Shown one piece after another: positions 1-6,694 of a stretch of 17,273 nucleotides of DNA; position 1 is the first letter of the stretch; each line of letters opens with the position of its first letter. Location: assembly GCA_016840285.1 (NCBI GenBank), contig JAEOSR010000172.1, positions 1-17,273 of the forward strand. The letters run 5' to 3'. Below the pieces are notes generated by a model that worked only from the letters and a program-made list of their open reading frames with translations, ran no database searches and had not been told where the DNA came from. Made by a program: the position numbers and the translations under genes. The stretch comes from Candidatus Hodarchaeota archaeon (GTDB lineage Archaea > Asgardarchaeota > Heimdallarchaeia > Hodarchaeales > Hodarchaeaceae).

Positions 1-768
1 CGGTACCTACTATCAAATCGCGTATTATTCTTATTAGTATTTTGTTTTGTGCCAACTCTGTTGTATATCAATTATGCTGGGCATACTGCTTCAATAGAGA
101 TCTATTTGCATATGAATGGTTACCAATGGTTATCTAGTCATGTCCTACAAATTTTTGTCACATTTGCTTATATCATCAACATTCTAGTTTCTATAGTCGT
201 GATTCAGGAATTATTTCTTCATGAATCCGCCTTTGAAATTTTACTCTCGTCTACGAAAAGATTCGAGCTTTTTGTTGGGAAATCTGTCACAGCTATGATC
301 GTGCTAATAATAACAAGTCTGTTCACATGGATTGCTTGTGTGCTCGCGTTTTTCACTTGGCAACAGGGATTACCCATCTCCCTAGATCAATTTACATTGG
401 CTTTTCTCATATTGATTATTGTCTCCCTCGTACCTCTAACAGTCACTATTTTAGGGAATACTATGGTCATGAAATTCAGGTCCTTAAGTGGGTTGAGTAG
501 TGGTATTCCAATATTTGTTTTCTTTGTAATTCCATTCTTTATTTTTAGCTCTGTCTTTTTAGGATTTGCCACTGAAGAAATATTAGAATTTTCCACCTAT
601 TTTCGTGTTTTCTTCATTGTAAACTTCTTTCTCATGGCTGAGGATGAACGCATTGCAACAAGTGTTGATGTAAACAATGCTTTGACCTTTTTTGGTATGA
701 TAGAAGTCCTTTCGATTGTTTTTGCTTGGTTTTTCTTCTGGACAATGGAATCTAGGAAAAAAGAGTAA
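1..768 (+). CDS. ABC-2 type transporter permease, 5' truncated
   Basis: The frame is open from the first base of the window, so the gene starts upstream; a GTG at 49 is only an internal codon. The visible 255 residues are very hydrophobic, with about six membrane segments: one at the N-terminus, one after the SSHVLQIF stretch, one after FVGKSVTA, and three more to the C-terminal TMESRKKE tail. The cytoplasmic stretch FEILLSSTKRFELFVGK resembles the segment of ABC-2 permeases that usually reads like 'LLSTP.SR.ELLLGK'. This points to a membrane subunit of an ABC exporter, whose ATPase would be expected upstream, outside the window. The substrate cannot be told. The gene ends 6 bases from the end of the convergent amidohydrolase gene. 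Little of the N-terminus seems to be missing. Family assignment is fairly sure, function is not. Confidence 0.7.
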   Translation, partial: RYLLSNRVLFLLVFCFVPTLLYINYAGHTASIEIYLHMNGYQWLSSHVLQIFVTFAYIINILVSIVVIQELFLHESAFEILLSSTKRFELFVGKSVTAMIVLIITSLFTWIACVLAFFTWQQGLPISLDQFTLAFLILIIVSLVPLTVTILGNTMVMKFRSLSGLSSGIPIFVFFVIPFFIFSSVFLGFATEEILEFSTYFRVFFIVNFFLMAEDERIATSVDVNNALTFFGMIEVLSIVFAWFFFWTMESRKKE

Positions 769-774
769 GTTTAC

Positions 775-1959
775 CTAGAACCACATCGAATAAAAACCTA
801 ATAAGGCATGAATAGCTGTTCCTTTCCATAATATTGATTCATCAACATCAAATTTAGGGTGATGATGAGGATATGTTATCCCTTTTTCTTCGTTATATAT
901 ACCTAGTCCCATAAAAGCCCCTTTGGTCTTTTCGAGATAGAATGCGAAGTCTTCTCCACCCATTGTAGGTTCCATTGTCGTCACAGTGTCCAAATCATGG
1001 AGGATTTCAGTTAGTTCATCCACAGTCTGAGGATCATTTAATACTGGTGGATAGGCAGCAGTAATACCAAACTCAACGTTTCCCTCACATCGCCATGCCT
1101 TACTATAGCCTTCTACTATTTCGTTAATGCGTTTAATGATGTGGTTTCGGACTTCAGAATCCATTGTACGAAATGTCCCCTTTATCGTCGCTTGAGGAGG
1201 TATAACGTTAAAGGCATCACTACCTTCAAACATTGGAGCTGTCAGGACAACATTTTCAAATGGATCAATTTCTCGACTGATTAATTTCTGTAGAGCGTTA
1301 TATATGTCTACTAAAACTGCTGTAGGGTCAATAGCCTGGTGAGGGGCTGCCGCATGTCCTCCTTTCCCTTTAATCGTGATTGCAAAGTCATCTGCAGAAG
1401 CCATCATCGCTCCTTTACGTGTTCCAATTACTCCAGCTGGTAGTTCATGCCATACATGAATACCAAAGATCACATCGACATCATCAACGTGTCCTTCTTC
1501 TGCTATCTTTTCTCCTCCTCCGCCTCCTTCTTCCGCTGGTTGAAAAATCAGTTTGAGAGTTCCATGAAGGTGTTCTTTGTGTTTAAATAGAATTTTAGCT
1601 GCTCCTAATAACATAGCAACGTGAGCATCGTGCCCACAAGCATGCATTTTCCCTGGATTCTTACTTTTATATGGAACATCGTTTTCTTCGGTAATGTTTA
1701 AAGCATCAATATCTGCCCGAAGAGCCACTGTTTTTCCTTCTTTGGTTCCTTTAAGGATCGCTAGAACACCAGTTTTAGCTGTTCGTTGGGTTGTATATCC
1801 TATTTTATGTAACTCCTCCTCGATATAGGAAGCTGTCTTTTTCTCTTCGTAAGAAGTTTCTGGGAACATATGAATTTGGCGCCGTTTTTCAATCACATAA
1901 GATTCTAATTCTTTTGCTTCATTAATCAGAGTTTGTTTCAAATTATTACTGTTTAGCAT
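775..1959 (-). CDS. M20D family metal-dependent amidohydrolase (394 aa)
   Basis: Predicted cytoplasmic zinc/manganese amidohydrolase of the IAA-amino-acid hydrolase, hippuricase and N-acetyl-diaminopimelate deacetylase group, which cleaves N-acyl amino acids. The family's metal ligands are all visible: Cys108 and His110 in HACGHD, Glu143/Glu144 in QPAEEGG, His168 in IHVWHE, and a His within YPHHHPKFD near the C-terminus. The LRADIDAL strand and the GGEDFAFYLE segment are also typical, and the length fits the family (about 390). The frame is open further upstream to 2190, but that extension lies on the other frame of the preceding DnaJ-like gene and resembles nothing. The ATG at 1959 has an AGGAAG ribosome site 7 bases ahead and begins where homologues do. 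It follows the DnaJ-like gene by 25 bases, so the two are probably co-transcribed. The exact substrate is not predictable. Confidence 0.9.
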   Translation of the reverse strand: MLNSNNLKQTLINEAKELESYVIEKRRQIHMFPETSYEEKKTASYIEEELHKIGYTTQRTAKTGVLAILKGTKEGKTVALRADIDALNITEENDVPYKSKNPGKMHACGHDAHVAMLLGAAKILFKHKEHLHGTLKLIFQPAEEGGGGGEKIAEEGHVDDVDVIFGIHVWHELPAGVIGTRKGAMMASADDFAITIKGKGGHAAAPHQAIDPTAVLVDIYNALQKLISREIDPFENVVLTAPMFEGSDAFNVIPPQATIKGTFRTMDSEVRNHIIKRINEIVEGYSKAWRCEGNVEFGITAAYPPVLNDPQTVDELTEILHDLDTVTTMEPTMGGEDFAFYLEKTKGAFMGLGIYNEEKGITYPHHHPKFDVDESILWKGTAIHALLGFYSMWF

Positions 1960-1984
1960 TATTATTCTTCCTAGAAATTCAATT

Positions 1985-2722
1985 TCAAATGATGTTAAAT
2001 AATTTCTTCCTAAGTTGAAGAAATAAATCTCCCTGCTGGAGGGTTTTTGGATTAACTTTTCCAAGTGTTGGAATCCGAAGCTTAGTTCCTGCAGAAGTAT
2101 GGGGGGGGATTTGAATGCGGATTCTCTGTCTTCCCCATACGCTTCCTTTTCCTCGACAAACAGAACAAGGATGAACAGGAATCCATCCAACCCCTAGACA
2201 ATATTTACAGGGAATCGGGATAAATGTTGATCCTAATGGGCGTATTTCCCGCCCATTCTGACAATGGGAGCACTCAATCTGAACAGTCATTGGTTTGCTT
2301 CGTTTCCCACCACATTCAGGGCATATTTGAGCTGTTCTTGGTGTTATCAGTTTATTACCTCCCTCTTTCAATTCTTTTTGCGTAACGGAAACAGTTTGTA
2401 TTAAATCTGGCTGTTGTAATTGATTTCCTTCTGGAAAGTGATAGAAAAAAGGTTTTCGCTGGATAAAGGGACCACGTAATCTCCACCAAAGTAGTGTTTG
2501 GATCGTTAAAAGTCTGAGTATCTGATAAGGATCAGATTGGATATCACGATAAACTAATCCCCCCCCTATGAGGAACAGTGCTAAAGCTATCATCAAAATA
2601 ACTAATGATTGGTATATCACGCCATTAAACAGGAAAAATAGGCCAAAGATTACCAAATTAGTTTTTAAGAAAAACCAAATTAACCAATTCCTGGTTTCAT
2701 CCGAAATCTCTTCCGAAAACAT
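1985..2722 (-). CDS. Membrane-anchored DnaJ-like zinc-finger protein lacking a J domain
   Basis: Numbering here starts two residues before the chosen ATG, at a TTG at 2728. Two membrane helices occupy about residues 18-38 and 41-60. Residues 112-125 (VSVTQKELKEGGNK) resemble the start of DnaJ C-terminal domain I. Four CxxCxGxG-type repeats follow (Cys136/139, 153/156, 174/177, 188/191), the zinc-binding cysteine-rich region of DnaJ/Hsp40. The stretch IRIQIPPHTSAGTKLRIP and a final QQGDLFLQL match the continuation of DnaJ domain I, and the protein then stops. There is no J domain with its HPD motif, so it cannot stimulate Hsp70 in the usual way, and domain II and the dimerisation region are also absent. 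It may hold or present client proteins at the membrane. Only 25 bases separate its stop from the next gene, so no missing C-terminus is hidden there. Domain assignment is sure; the role is inference. Confidence 0.85.
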   Translation of the reverse strand: MFSEEISDETRNWLIWFFLKTNLVIFGLFFLFNGVIYQSLVILMIALALFLIGGGLVYRDIQSDPYQILRLLTIQTLLWWRLRGPFIQRKPFFYHFPEGNQLQQPDLIQTVSVTQKELKEGGNKLITPRTAQICPECGGKRSKPMTVQIECSHCQNGREIRPLGSTFIPIPCKYCLGVGWIPVHPCSVCRGKGSVWGRQRIRIQIPPHTSAGTKLRIPTLGKVNPKTLQQGDLFLQLRKKLFNII

Positions 2723-2730
2723 ACCCAATC

Positions 2731-2744
2731 AGCTTTTAAAAGCT
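2731..2744. repeat. 14-bp perfect palindrome upstream of the DnaJ-like gene
   Basis: AGCTTTTAAAAGCT is a perfect palindrome 9 bases upstream of the ATG at 2722. Its TTTTAAAA core is TATA-like but too close to the ATG for a leaderless start, so it could be an operator or chance in AT-rich DNA. Confidence 0.3.
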
Positions 2745-2864
2745 TGAGAAAGAAAGGAAAACACTATCGCTTCAGATTGATTTGTTAATAACTGTTTAAC
2801 CTCGCTTTAGTTAAGACACTTGACGTTAGTAGGTCTGCGTAAACAAGTAGAGAGTTATTTTAGC

Positions 2865-2880
2865 AAGGTTTAAAAAATAT
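2865..2880 (+). promoter_or_regulatory. BRE/TATA-like promoter of the first four-Cys gene
   Basis: AAGG is followed by TTTAAAAAATAT. The first T of TTTAAA (2869) lies 31 bases before the ATG at 2900, as expected for an archaeal promoter of a leaderless transcript. The second paralogue has the same arrangement with the same 31-base spacing, which supports both promoter and start choice. The more upstream ATG at 2879 lies inside or directly against this box and is therefore unlikely to be used. Confidence 0.6.
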
Positions 2881-2899
2881 GATTGATGTGAAAAAGGTA

Positions 2900-3304
2900 A
2901 TGATAACTGAAAAAAGAGGATTCTGCCCATTTCGAGTTGCAAAGCCTGGTTTCCAAGCGGGGTGTGTTCTCCAGTTAGGAGATTCTTTTTGTTATACGAG
3001 AGATCAACGACCATTAATCCAACGTGACACAGAAGAACCACAAAACTACTATTACACCTGTCCTCTTGTAACCAAATTGCATCTTTCACGTGAAACTTAT
3101 AAAGAGATTGATCAAATTGTATCTCAAATCCTCATCGTTCAGGACGAGCAAGAGTTAACAATGAATTTGTGGCCAATTTTTTGTCGCGATTCTAAAATCA
3201 CATTTCCAACAAGGGAGCTAGTCACAGAAAAAGGTAAGGAAATTTCACATCTCAGTAGAAGAGTGAGGGAGGAATTACAAGAAATTGTACTCAACCTGAC
3301 TTAA
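2900..3304 (+). CDS. Unrecognised small four-cysteine protein, copy 1 (134 aa)
   Basis: I do not recognise this family. The protein is soluble, without signal peptide or membrane helix. Its N-terminal half carries the cysteine motifs shared with the paralogue at 3662: FCPFR (Cys9), FQAGC (Cys22), CY..D.RPL (Cys31) and CPL (Cys54). An extra Cys95 is not shared. The C-terminal half is predicted helical and charged, and ends in EEL.EIVLNL, as in the paralogue. Four conserved cysteines in a compact N-terminus suggest a metal site, zinc or an iron-sulfur cluster; this is inference. An in-frame ATG at 2879 would add seven residues, but ATG 2900 is preferred from the promoter spacing and from alignment with the paralogue. 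It diverges from the DnaJ-like gene. Confidence 0.75.
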   Translation: MITEKRGFCPFRVAKPGFQAGCVLQLGDSFCYTRDQRPLIQRDTEEPQNYYYTCPLVTKLHLSRETYKEIDQIVSQILIVQDEQELTMNLWPIFCRDSKITFPTRELVTEKGKEISHLSRRVREELQEIVLNLT

Positions 3305-3625
3305 AATCCATAAGATATTCTGGTAAATAAATGATATAAGTACACTTTGCGAGGTCGTGGGGGACAACGGGTTCAATTTCGTGAAATAACACGTAATTAT
3401 ATTTTCAATGTGTAACATCTCCCCTTTTTTATCTTATTGGATAACAAAAACAACGAAAATAAAGGCATTTAAAGGCGAAAAGAATCATTTAGGTATAGAA
3501 AAGTACGGGGCAATCTTGAGCCTATATATTGTTTAAAACAGATTGATGCTATAACCATAAATCTTGAGACCAGGGTACAAAATAATTATTGTGACACTTA
3601 ACCTTCTTTCCGATATTTTCTTTGG
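3305..3625. other. Intergenic stretch between the two four-Cys paralogues
   Basis: About 320 AT-rich bases without a convincing gene on either strand. There is a T run at 3425-3430 that could end transcription of the first copy, though it lies 120 bases after the stop codon. GGTTCAATTTC near 3370 superficially resembles a tRNA T-loop, but the flanking bases do not pair. No repeat of the coding sequence and no mobile element is visible. Confidence 0.5.
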
Positions 3626-3642
3626 AAGGGTTTAAAAATTAT
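3626..3642 (+). promoter_or_regulatory. BRE/TATA-like promoter of the second four-Cys gene
   Basis: AAGGG is followed by TTTAAAAATTATA. The first T of TTTAAA (3631) lies 31 bases before the ATG at 3662, exactly as for the upstream paralogue, and predicts a transcript starting at or next to the ATG. The in-frame TTG at 3647 would lie upstream of the predicted transcription start. Confidence 0.6.
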
Positions 3643-3661
3643 AGATTTGACATTGAGAGTG

Positions 3662-4051
3662 ATGAAGACAATAACGATTACACATCGAGCTTTTTGCCCA
3701 TTTCGAATCTTAATTGGAGATTTCCAAGCAGGCTGCGTTGCTCAGATGGGGAAAGATACTCTCTGTTATTCACAAGATGCACGACCTTTACTACCTCAGA
3801 ATGATCAGTATTTTTGTCCTCTTCTGAATATTACGATTACAACAGAGATTTATCAATATTTGGAGCGTATCCTGGCATCTCTTCTAGAAATTCAAGATGA
3901 AGAAAATACTGGTATCTCTGTTTGGCCGTTATTGTCGAGTCATTCTTTTATACGGAAGCATAAAGCAATTACTGATGAAGGGAAGGAAATGGAAGAACTA
4001 GTAGAGAAGCTTCGAGGAATTCTAGAAGAAATTATCTTCAATCTATACTGA
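3662..4051 (+). CDS. Unrecognised small four-cysteine protein, copy 2 (129 aa)
   Basis: This is a paralogue of the protein at 2900-3304. Shared features, in the same order and nearly the same spacing, are FCPFR (Cys12), FQAGCV.Q.G (Cys25), CY..D.RPL (Cys35), FCPL (Cys52), a central WP motif after an IQDE/VQDE segment, a GKE segment, and a helical C-terminus ending IFNLY. The two copies have diverged well beyond the motifs, so the duplication is not recent. No known fold is recognised; the cysteines suggest a metal-binding role (inference). A TTG at 3647 would add five residues but precedes the predicted transcription start. The 3' end overlaps the end of the convergent alpha/beta hydrolase gene by 14 bases. 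Confidence 0.75.
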   Translation: MKTITITHRAFCPFRILIGDFQAGCVAQMGKDTLCYSQDARPLLPQNDQYFCPLLNITITTEIYQYLERILASLLEIQDEENTGISVWPLLSSHSFIRKHKAITDEGKEMEELVEKLRGILEEIIFNLY

Positions 4052-4700
4052 GAAAATCTTCAACAACCGTCCAAATTTCTTCTTTTTGATCTAATAATTG
4101 GTGATCCCCATTTAATATATGAAGTCTAGCTTCTGGATTGATTTGTAAGAACTGCTGACTCCATATTAAAGGAACAACATCGTCAAATTTTCCATGTAAT
4201 ATCAAAGTGGGAACAAAAATTCTCATTTTCTCGACATCAGGAGGGGAATTGACTAATAGATCTGTATAGAAAGAATAACCTAAGGGGATTTCTTGGTCAT
4301 ATCGGTAATGAAAAATTGGTACATAACCATGTTCTTTCCAAAAGGTCAGAGGAACTTCAAATAATTTTACAATTCTCTGTGCTGAAAATCCCAAAGCTGG
4401 TGCCATTAAAATCATTTTTTTTATTTTCTCTGGATATAAGTATGTGTACCAAGCAGAGATAAGTCCACCGAAGCTTGAACTAAAAAGAATTAGATTATCC
4501 TCCCCAAAATAATTCATTTCCAGATGTGAGTGGAGATTTTCTAGTAGAATACTGGTTTTTAGATTCGTAAAACTATCTCTATCTGGAATATAATCATAAA
4601 TATCAAACGACATGTCCAAGGAAGCAAATTTTCTTTTGAAAAATTGAGCTTTATTCGATTGAGGTCCAGAAGTAAATCCATAGAGATATACAATATGCAA
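4038..4700 (-). CDS. Alpha/beta hydrolase, YqiA/UPF0227-like esterase (220 aa)
   Basis: Predicted small cytoplasmic serine hydrolase, probably an esterase or thioesterase. The first strand and oxyanion region IVYLYGFTSGPQSNKA resembles the 'LHGF.SSP.S.KA' opening of YqiA-type esterases. The nucleophile elbow is SSSFGG, so Ser76 is the likely nucleophile and the first Gly of the usual GxSxG is Ser74. The acid is Asp173 or Asp174 in HGKFDDVVP, and the base is His200 in GDHQ. The start is TTG at 4700, the first start codon after the acyl-CoA ligase stop, leaving a 3-base gap. It is therefore almost certainly co-transcribed with the ligase and may act on its acyl products or supply its acid substrate; that link is inference. 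Confidence 0.8.
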   Translation of the reverse strand: MHIVYLYGFTSGPQSNKAQFFKRKFASLDMSFDIYDYIPDRDSFTNLKTSILLENLHSHLEMNYFGEDNLILFSSSFGGLISAWYTYLYPEKIKKMILMAPALGFSAQRIVKLFEVPLTFWKEHGYVPIFHYRYDQEIPLGYSFYTDLLVNSPPDVEKMRIFVPTLILHGKFDDVVPLIWSQQFLQINPEARLHILNGDHQLLDQKEEIWTVVEDFLSID

Positions 4701-4703
4701 AAT

Positions 4704-6404
4704 TTATTCTTTCCGTAGGAGTTTTTTATCTACCTTTCCAACAGCAGTCAGTGGTAATTCCTCACGGATTTCAATAATTTTCGGAACCTCGTAAGGTGAG
4801 ACTTTTTCTTTCGCCCACTCAATTAATTCCTCCTTTAGACGGTCACTGTTTCCATCATACTCATAATCTGGAGAGATCGTAATATACGCTTTAACCAATT
4901 CGGATCCTGGACGGTCTGGATGTGGAACACCGATTGTAGCAACCATGTTTATAGCTGGATGTTGAGTTAGATCTTCTTCTAATTTACTCGAGAAAACCTT
5001 GAAACCACCGACAATAATCATATCTTTTGTCCTGTCAACAATCTTAAGGTAACCCTCTTCATCCATAATCGCTACATCCCCAGTATGAATGTAACCCTCT
5101 TCATCAATGGTTTTTTCAGTTTCCTCAGGTTTGTTCCAATAACCTTTCATCACCTGGGGGCCCTTCACACAAATTTCACCAGGTTCACCTAGTTTCACCT
5201 CATCACCAGTTGATGGATCTACTAACTTAATATCTGTATTCATTAAAGGCAGACCAATAGTACCCAATTTTTTAGGACCTCGGTAGGGATTCATTGTAGT
5301 TAAGGGGGAAGTTTCAGTCATCCCATAAACTTCAAGCAACTTTCCTTCGCCAACGATACTCTCTAATTCTTTTTGGGATTCCACTGGGAATGGAGATGCC
5401 GCTGAAATGCAGGTATCTAATTTTGAATGGTCTAATTCCTTAAATTTTGGATTTTTTAGTAATATCTGAAAGAGAGAGGGGACGTTGACGACGCACGTTG
5501 GCTGATATTTCTTCATCAAGTCACATATCTTGTCAGTATCCCGTGGATTGGGTATTAATAGCTGCGGCCAACCTAGTACTATGCAATTTTCACAAAAAAA
5601 CAATCCTGCTAAATGGAAGAAAGGGAATCCTGAAAGAGCAATTCCTTTCCCCTTTTTCCAGTTCAACCATTTCAATACCATAAAGATGTTAGACATAATA
5701 TTACGGTGAGTAAGCATTGCTCCTTTGGGTGGGCCAGTGGTTCCTCCTGTATAGAGGACATAGGCAAGATCATCAGGAGTTAGTTTATTCTCTGGGAGAG
5801 TAGTCAAATAACGATCAGTTTTGATTACGTCCATGAAATCTATTATGCTTTTTCCGCTAAGAGGGACGATTTTACCTGATGGGATTTTTTTAGTCAGTTT
5901 ACCTAATATCTGTTTTATTCTTGGTAGAAAACTACCTATACTTGTACAAACATACAATCGTAAGTTAGGTAGCTGGGGGGCAATATTCAGCAGTTTTTTC
6001 TCAAAAATAGCGTCTAATGTCACAATCCCCTTTGCTTCTGAGTCCTGAAGCTGGTATAGTAACTGCTCTTCAGAAAGAAGGAAAGAAACACCAGTAACAA
6101 CACACCCAGCCTTTAATGCTCCTAGCAATGCGATAACAAACTGGGGAATGTTAGGTAAGTTGATTCCAATCCTATCTCCAACCTGAAATCCCTCTTCGAT
6201 CAACATATGAGCAAATAGATTCGAATAAAGATCTAATTCACCAAAGGTGATTTCTACTCCTAGGTATTCGAGGGCTAAATTATTTGGTAATGTTTCAAAA
6301 GTATCTCTAATTGCTTGAGGGTACGTTGTTTCCCAATGATGTGGATCTAGGTCTCTTACACCATCGTCCCATTTTTTTTTCCAGAAAAATGGTTCTTGAC
6401 TCAT
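4704..6404 (-). CDS. AMP-forming acyl-CoA ligase (ANL family, 566 aa)
   Basis: This enzyme should activate a carboxylic acid, probably a medium or long-chain fatty acid, to acyl-CoA through an acyl-adenylate in the cytoplasm. All core ANL motifs are visible (numbered from the ATG at 6404): the ATP-phosphate loop YTGGTTGPPKGA at 218-229, YGMTETSP at 360-367, GYIHTGDVA at 437-445, the hinge KIVDRTKDMI at 454-463, and the C-terminal catalytic lysine in TAVGKVDKK (Lys557). Overall length and order are as in FadD-type ligases. The chain length accepted cannot be read from the sequence. A GTG at 6416 is in frame, but it forms part of the AAGGTGA ribosome site of the ATG at 6404, so the ATG is chosen. 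It is followed after 3 bases by an alpha/beta hydrolase and diverges from the acyl-CoA dehydrogenase unit, suggesting a shared fatty or branched-chain acid pathway. Confidence 0.92.
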   Translation of the reverse strand: MSQEPFFWKKKWDDGVRDLDPHHWETTYPQAIRDTFETLPNNLALEYLGVEITFGELDLYSNLFAHMLIEEGFQVGDRIGINLPNIPQFVIALLGALKAGCVVTGVSFLLSEEQLLYQLQDSEAKGIVTLDAIFEKKLLNIAPQLPNLRLYVCTSIGSFLPRIKQILGKLTKKIPSGKIVPLSGKSIIDFMDVIKTDRYLTTLPENKLTPDDLAYVLYTGGTTGPPKGAMLTHRNIMSNIFMVLKWLNWKKGKGIALSGFPFFHLAGLFFCENCIVLGWPQLLIPNPRDTDKICDLMKKYQPTCVVNVPSLFQILLKNPKFKELDHSKLDTCISAASPFPVESQKELESIVGEGKLLEVYGMTETSPLTTMNPYRGPKKLGTIGLPLMNTDIKLVDPSTGDEVKLGEPGEICVKGPQVMKGYWNKPEETEKTIDEEGYIHTGDVAIMDEEGYLKIVDRTKDMIIVGGFKVFSSKLEEDLTQHPAINMVATIGVPHPDRPGSELVKAYITISPDYEYDGNSDRLKEELIEWAKEKVSPYEVPKIIEIREELPLTAVGKVDKKLLRKE

Positions 6405-6412
6405 TGTAATAG

Positions 6413-6419
6413 TCACCTT
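6413..6419 (-). promoter_or_regulatory. Ribosome binding site AAGGTGA deciding the ligase start
   Basis: On the minus strand AAGGTGA ends 8 bases before the ATG at 6404. It contains the GTG at 6416 that would otherwise be the longest start. The same motif with the same spacing precedes the flavoprotein gene at 16938. Confidence 0.65.
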
Positions 6420-6694
6420 AAACTTAAAACTCCAAAACTAAAAGCAAGATATTTATTAATTATATTTCGTATATAAATTAGTCTATTAGGAAGAATTTCG
6501 AAAAAATCGATAATCTTAAAGGAAAATAGTGGTAAGGAATAAAAAGAAAAATCAGAAACCACAAACAATAACTAACCAGTGAACTGATAAAAAGCAGTTT
6601 GTAATATTGATCTCAAAAGATGTTATACAGACCCAAAAAGAAGAATTATCAAGAAAAAATAAAGAATCAGTTTATTTTCGTAAGTTGATCCCCA
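6420..6694. promoter_or_regulatory. Divergent promoter region between ligase and dehydrogenase units
   Basis: These 275 very AT-rich bases without a gene must carry promoters for both directions. On the minus strand a TAAATATC box near 6450 would give a short leader for the ligase. An imperfect inverted repeat spans 6456-6480 (TTAATTATAT, five bases, ATATAAATTA) and could be an operator for a regulator of both units. For the rightward gene, A/T boxes near 6655-6663 and 6671-6678 are candidates, but neither is convincing. Confidence 0.4.

Noticed and set aside
2101..2108. Run of eight Gs as a possible frameshift error in the DnaJ-like gene
   Set aside because: The DnaJ domain I pattern continues in the same frame on both sides of the run, so the frame is correct as given.
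1960..2190. N-terminal extension of the M20 amidohydrolase (77 residues)
   Set aside because: It overlaps the DnaJ-like gene in another frame, has no family resemblance, and a good ribosome site plus the family's normal N-terminus point to ATG 1959.
3369..3400. GGGTTCAATTTC resembling a tRNA T-arm
   Set aside because: The bases on either side do not form the five-pair stem, and no anticodon or acceptor arm can be drawn.
3622..3804. Overlapping 60-codon frame within the second four-Cys gene
   Set aside because: It is the +2/+3 shadow of a gene with clear paralogue support.
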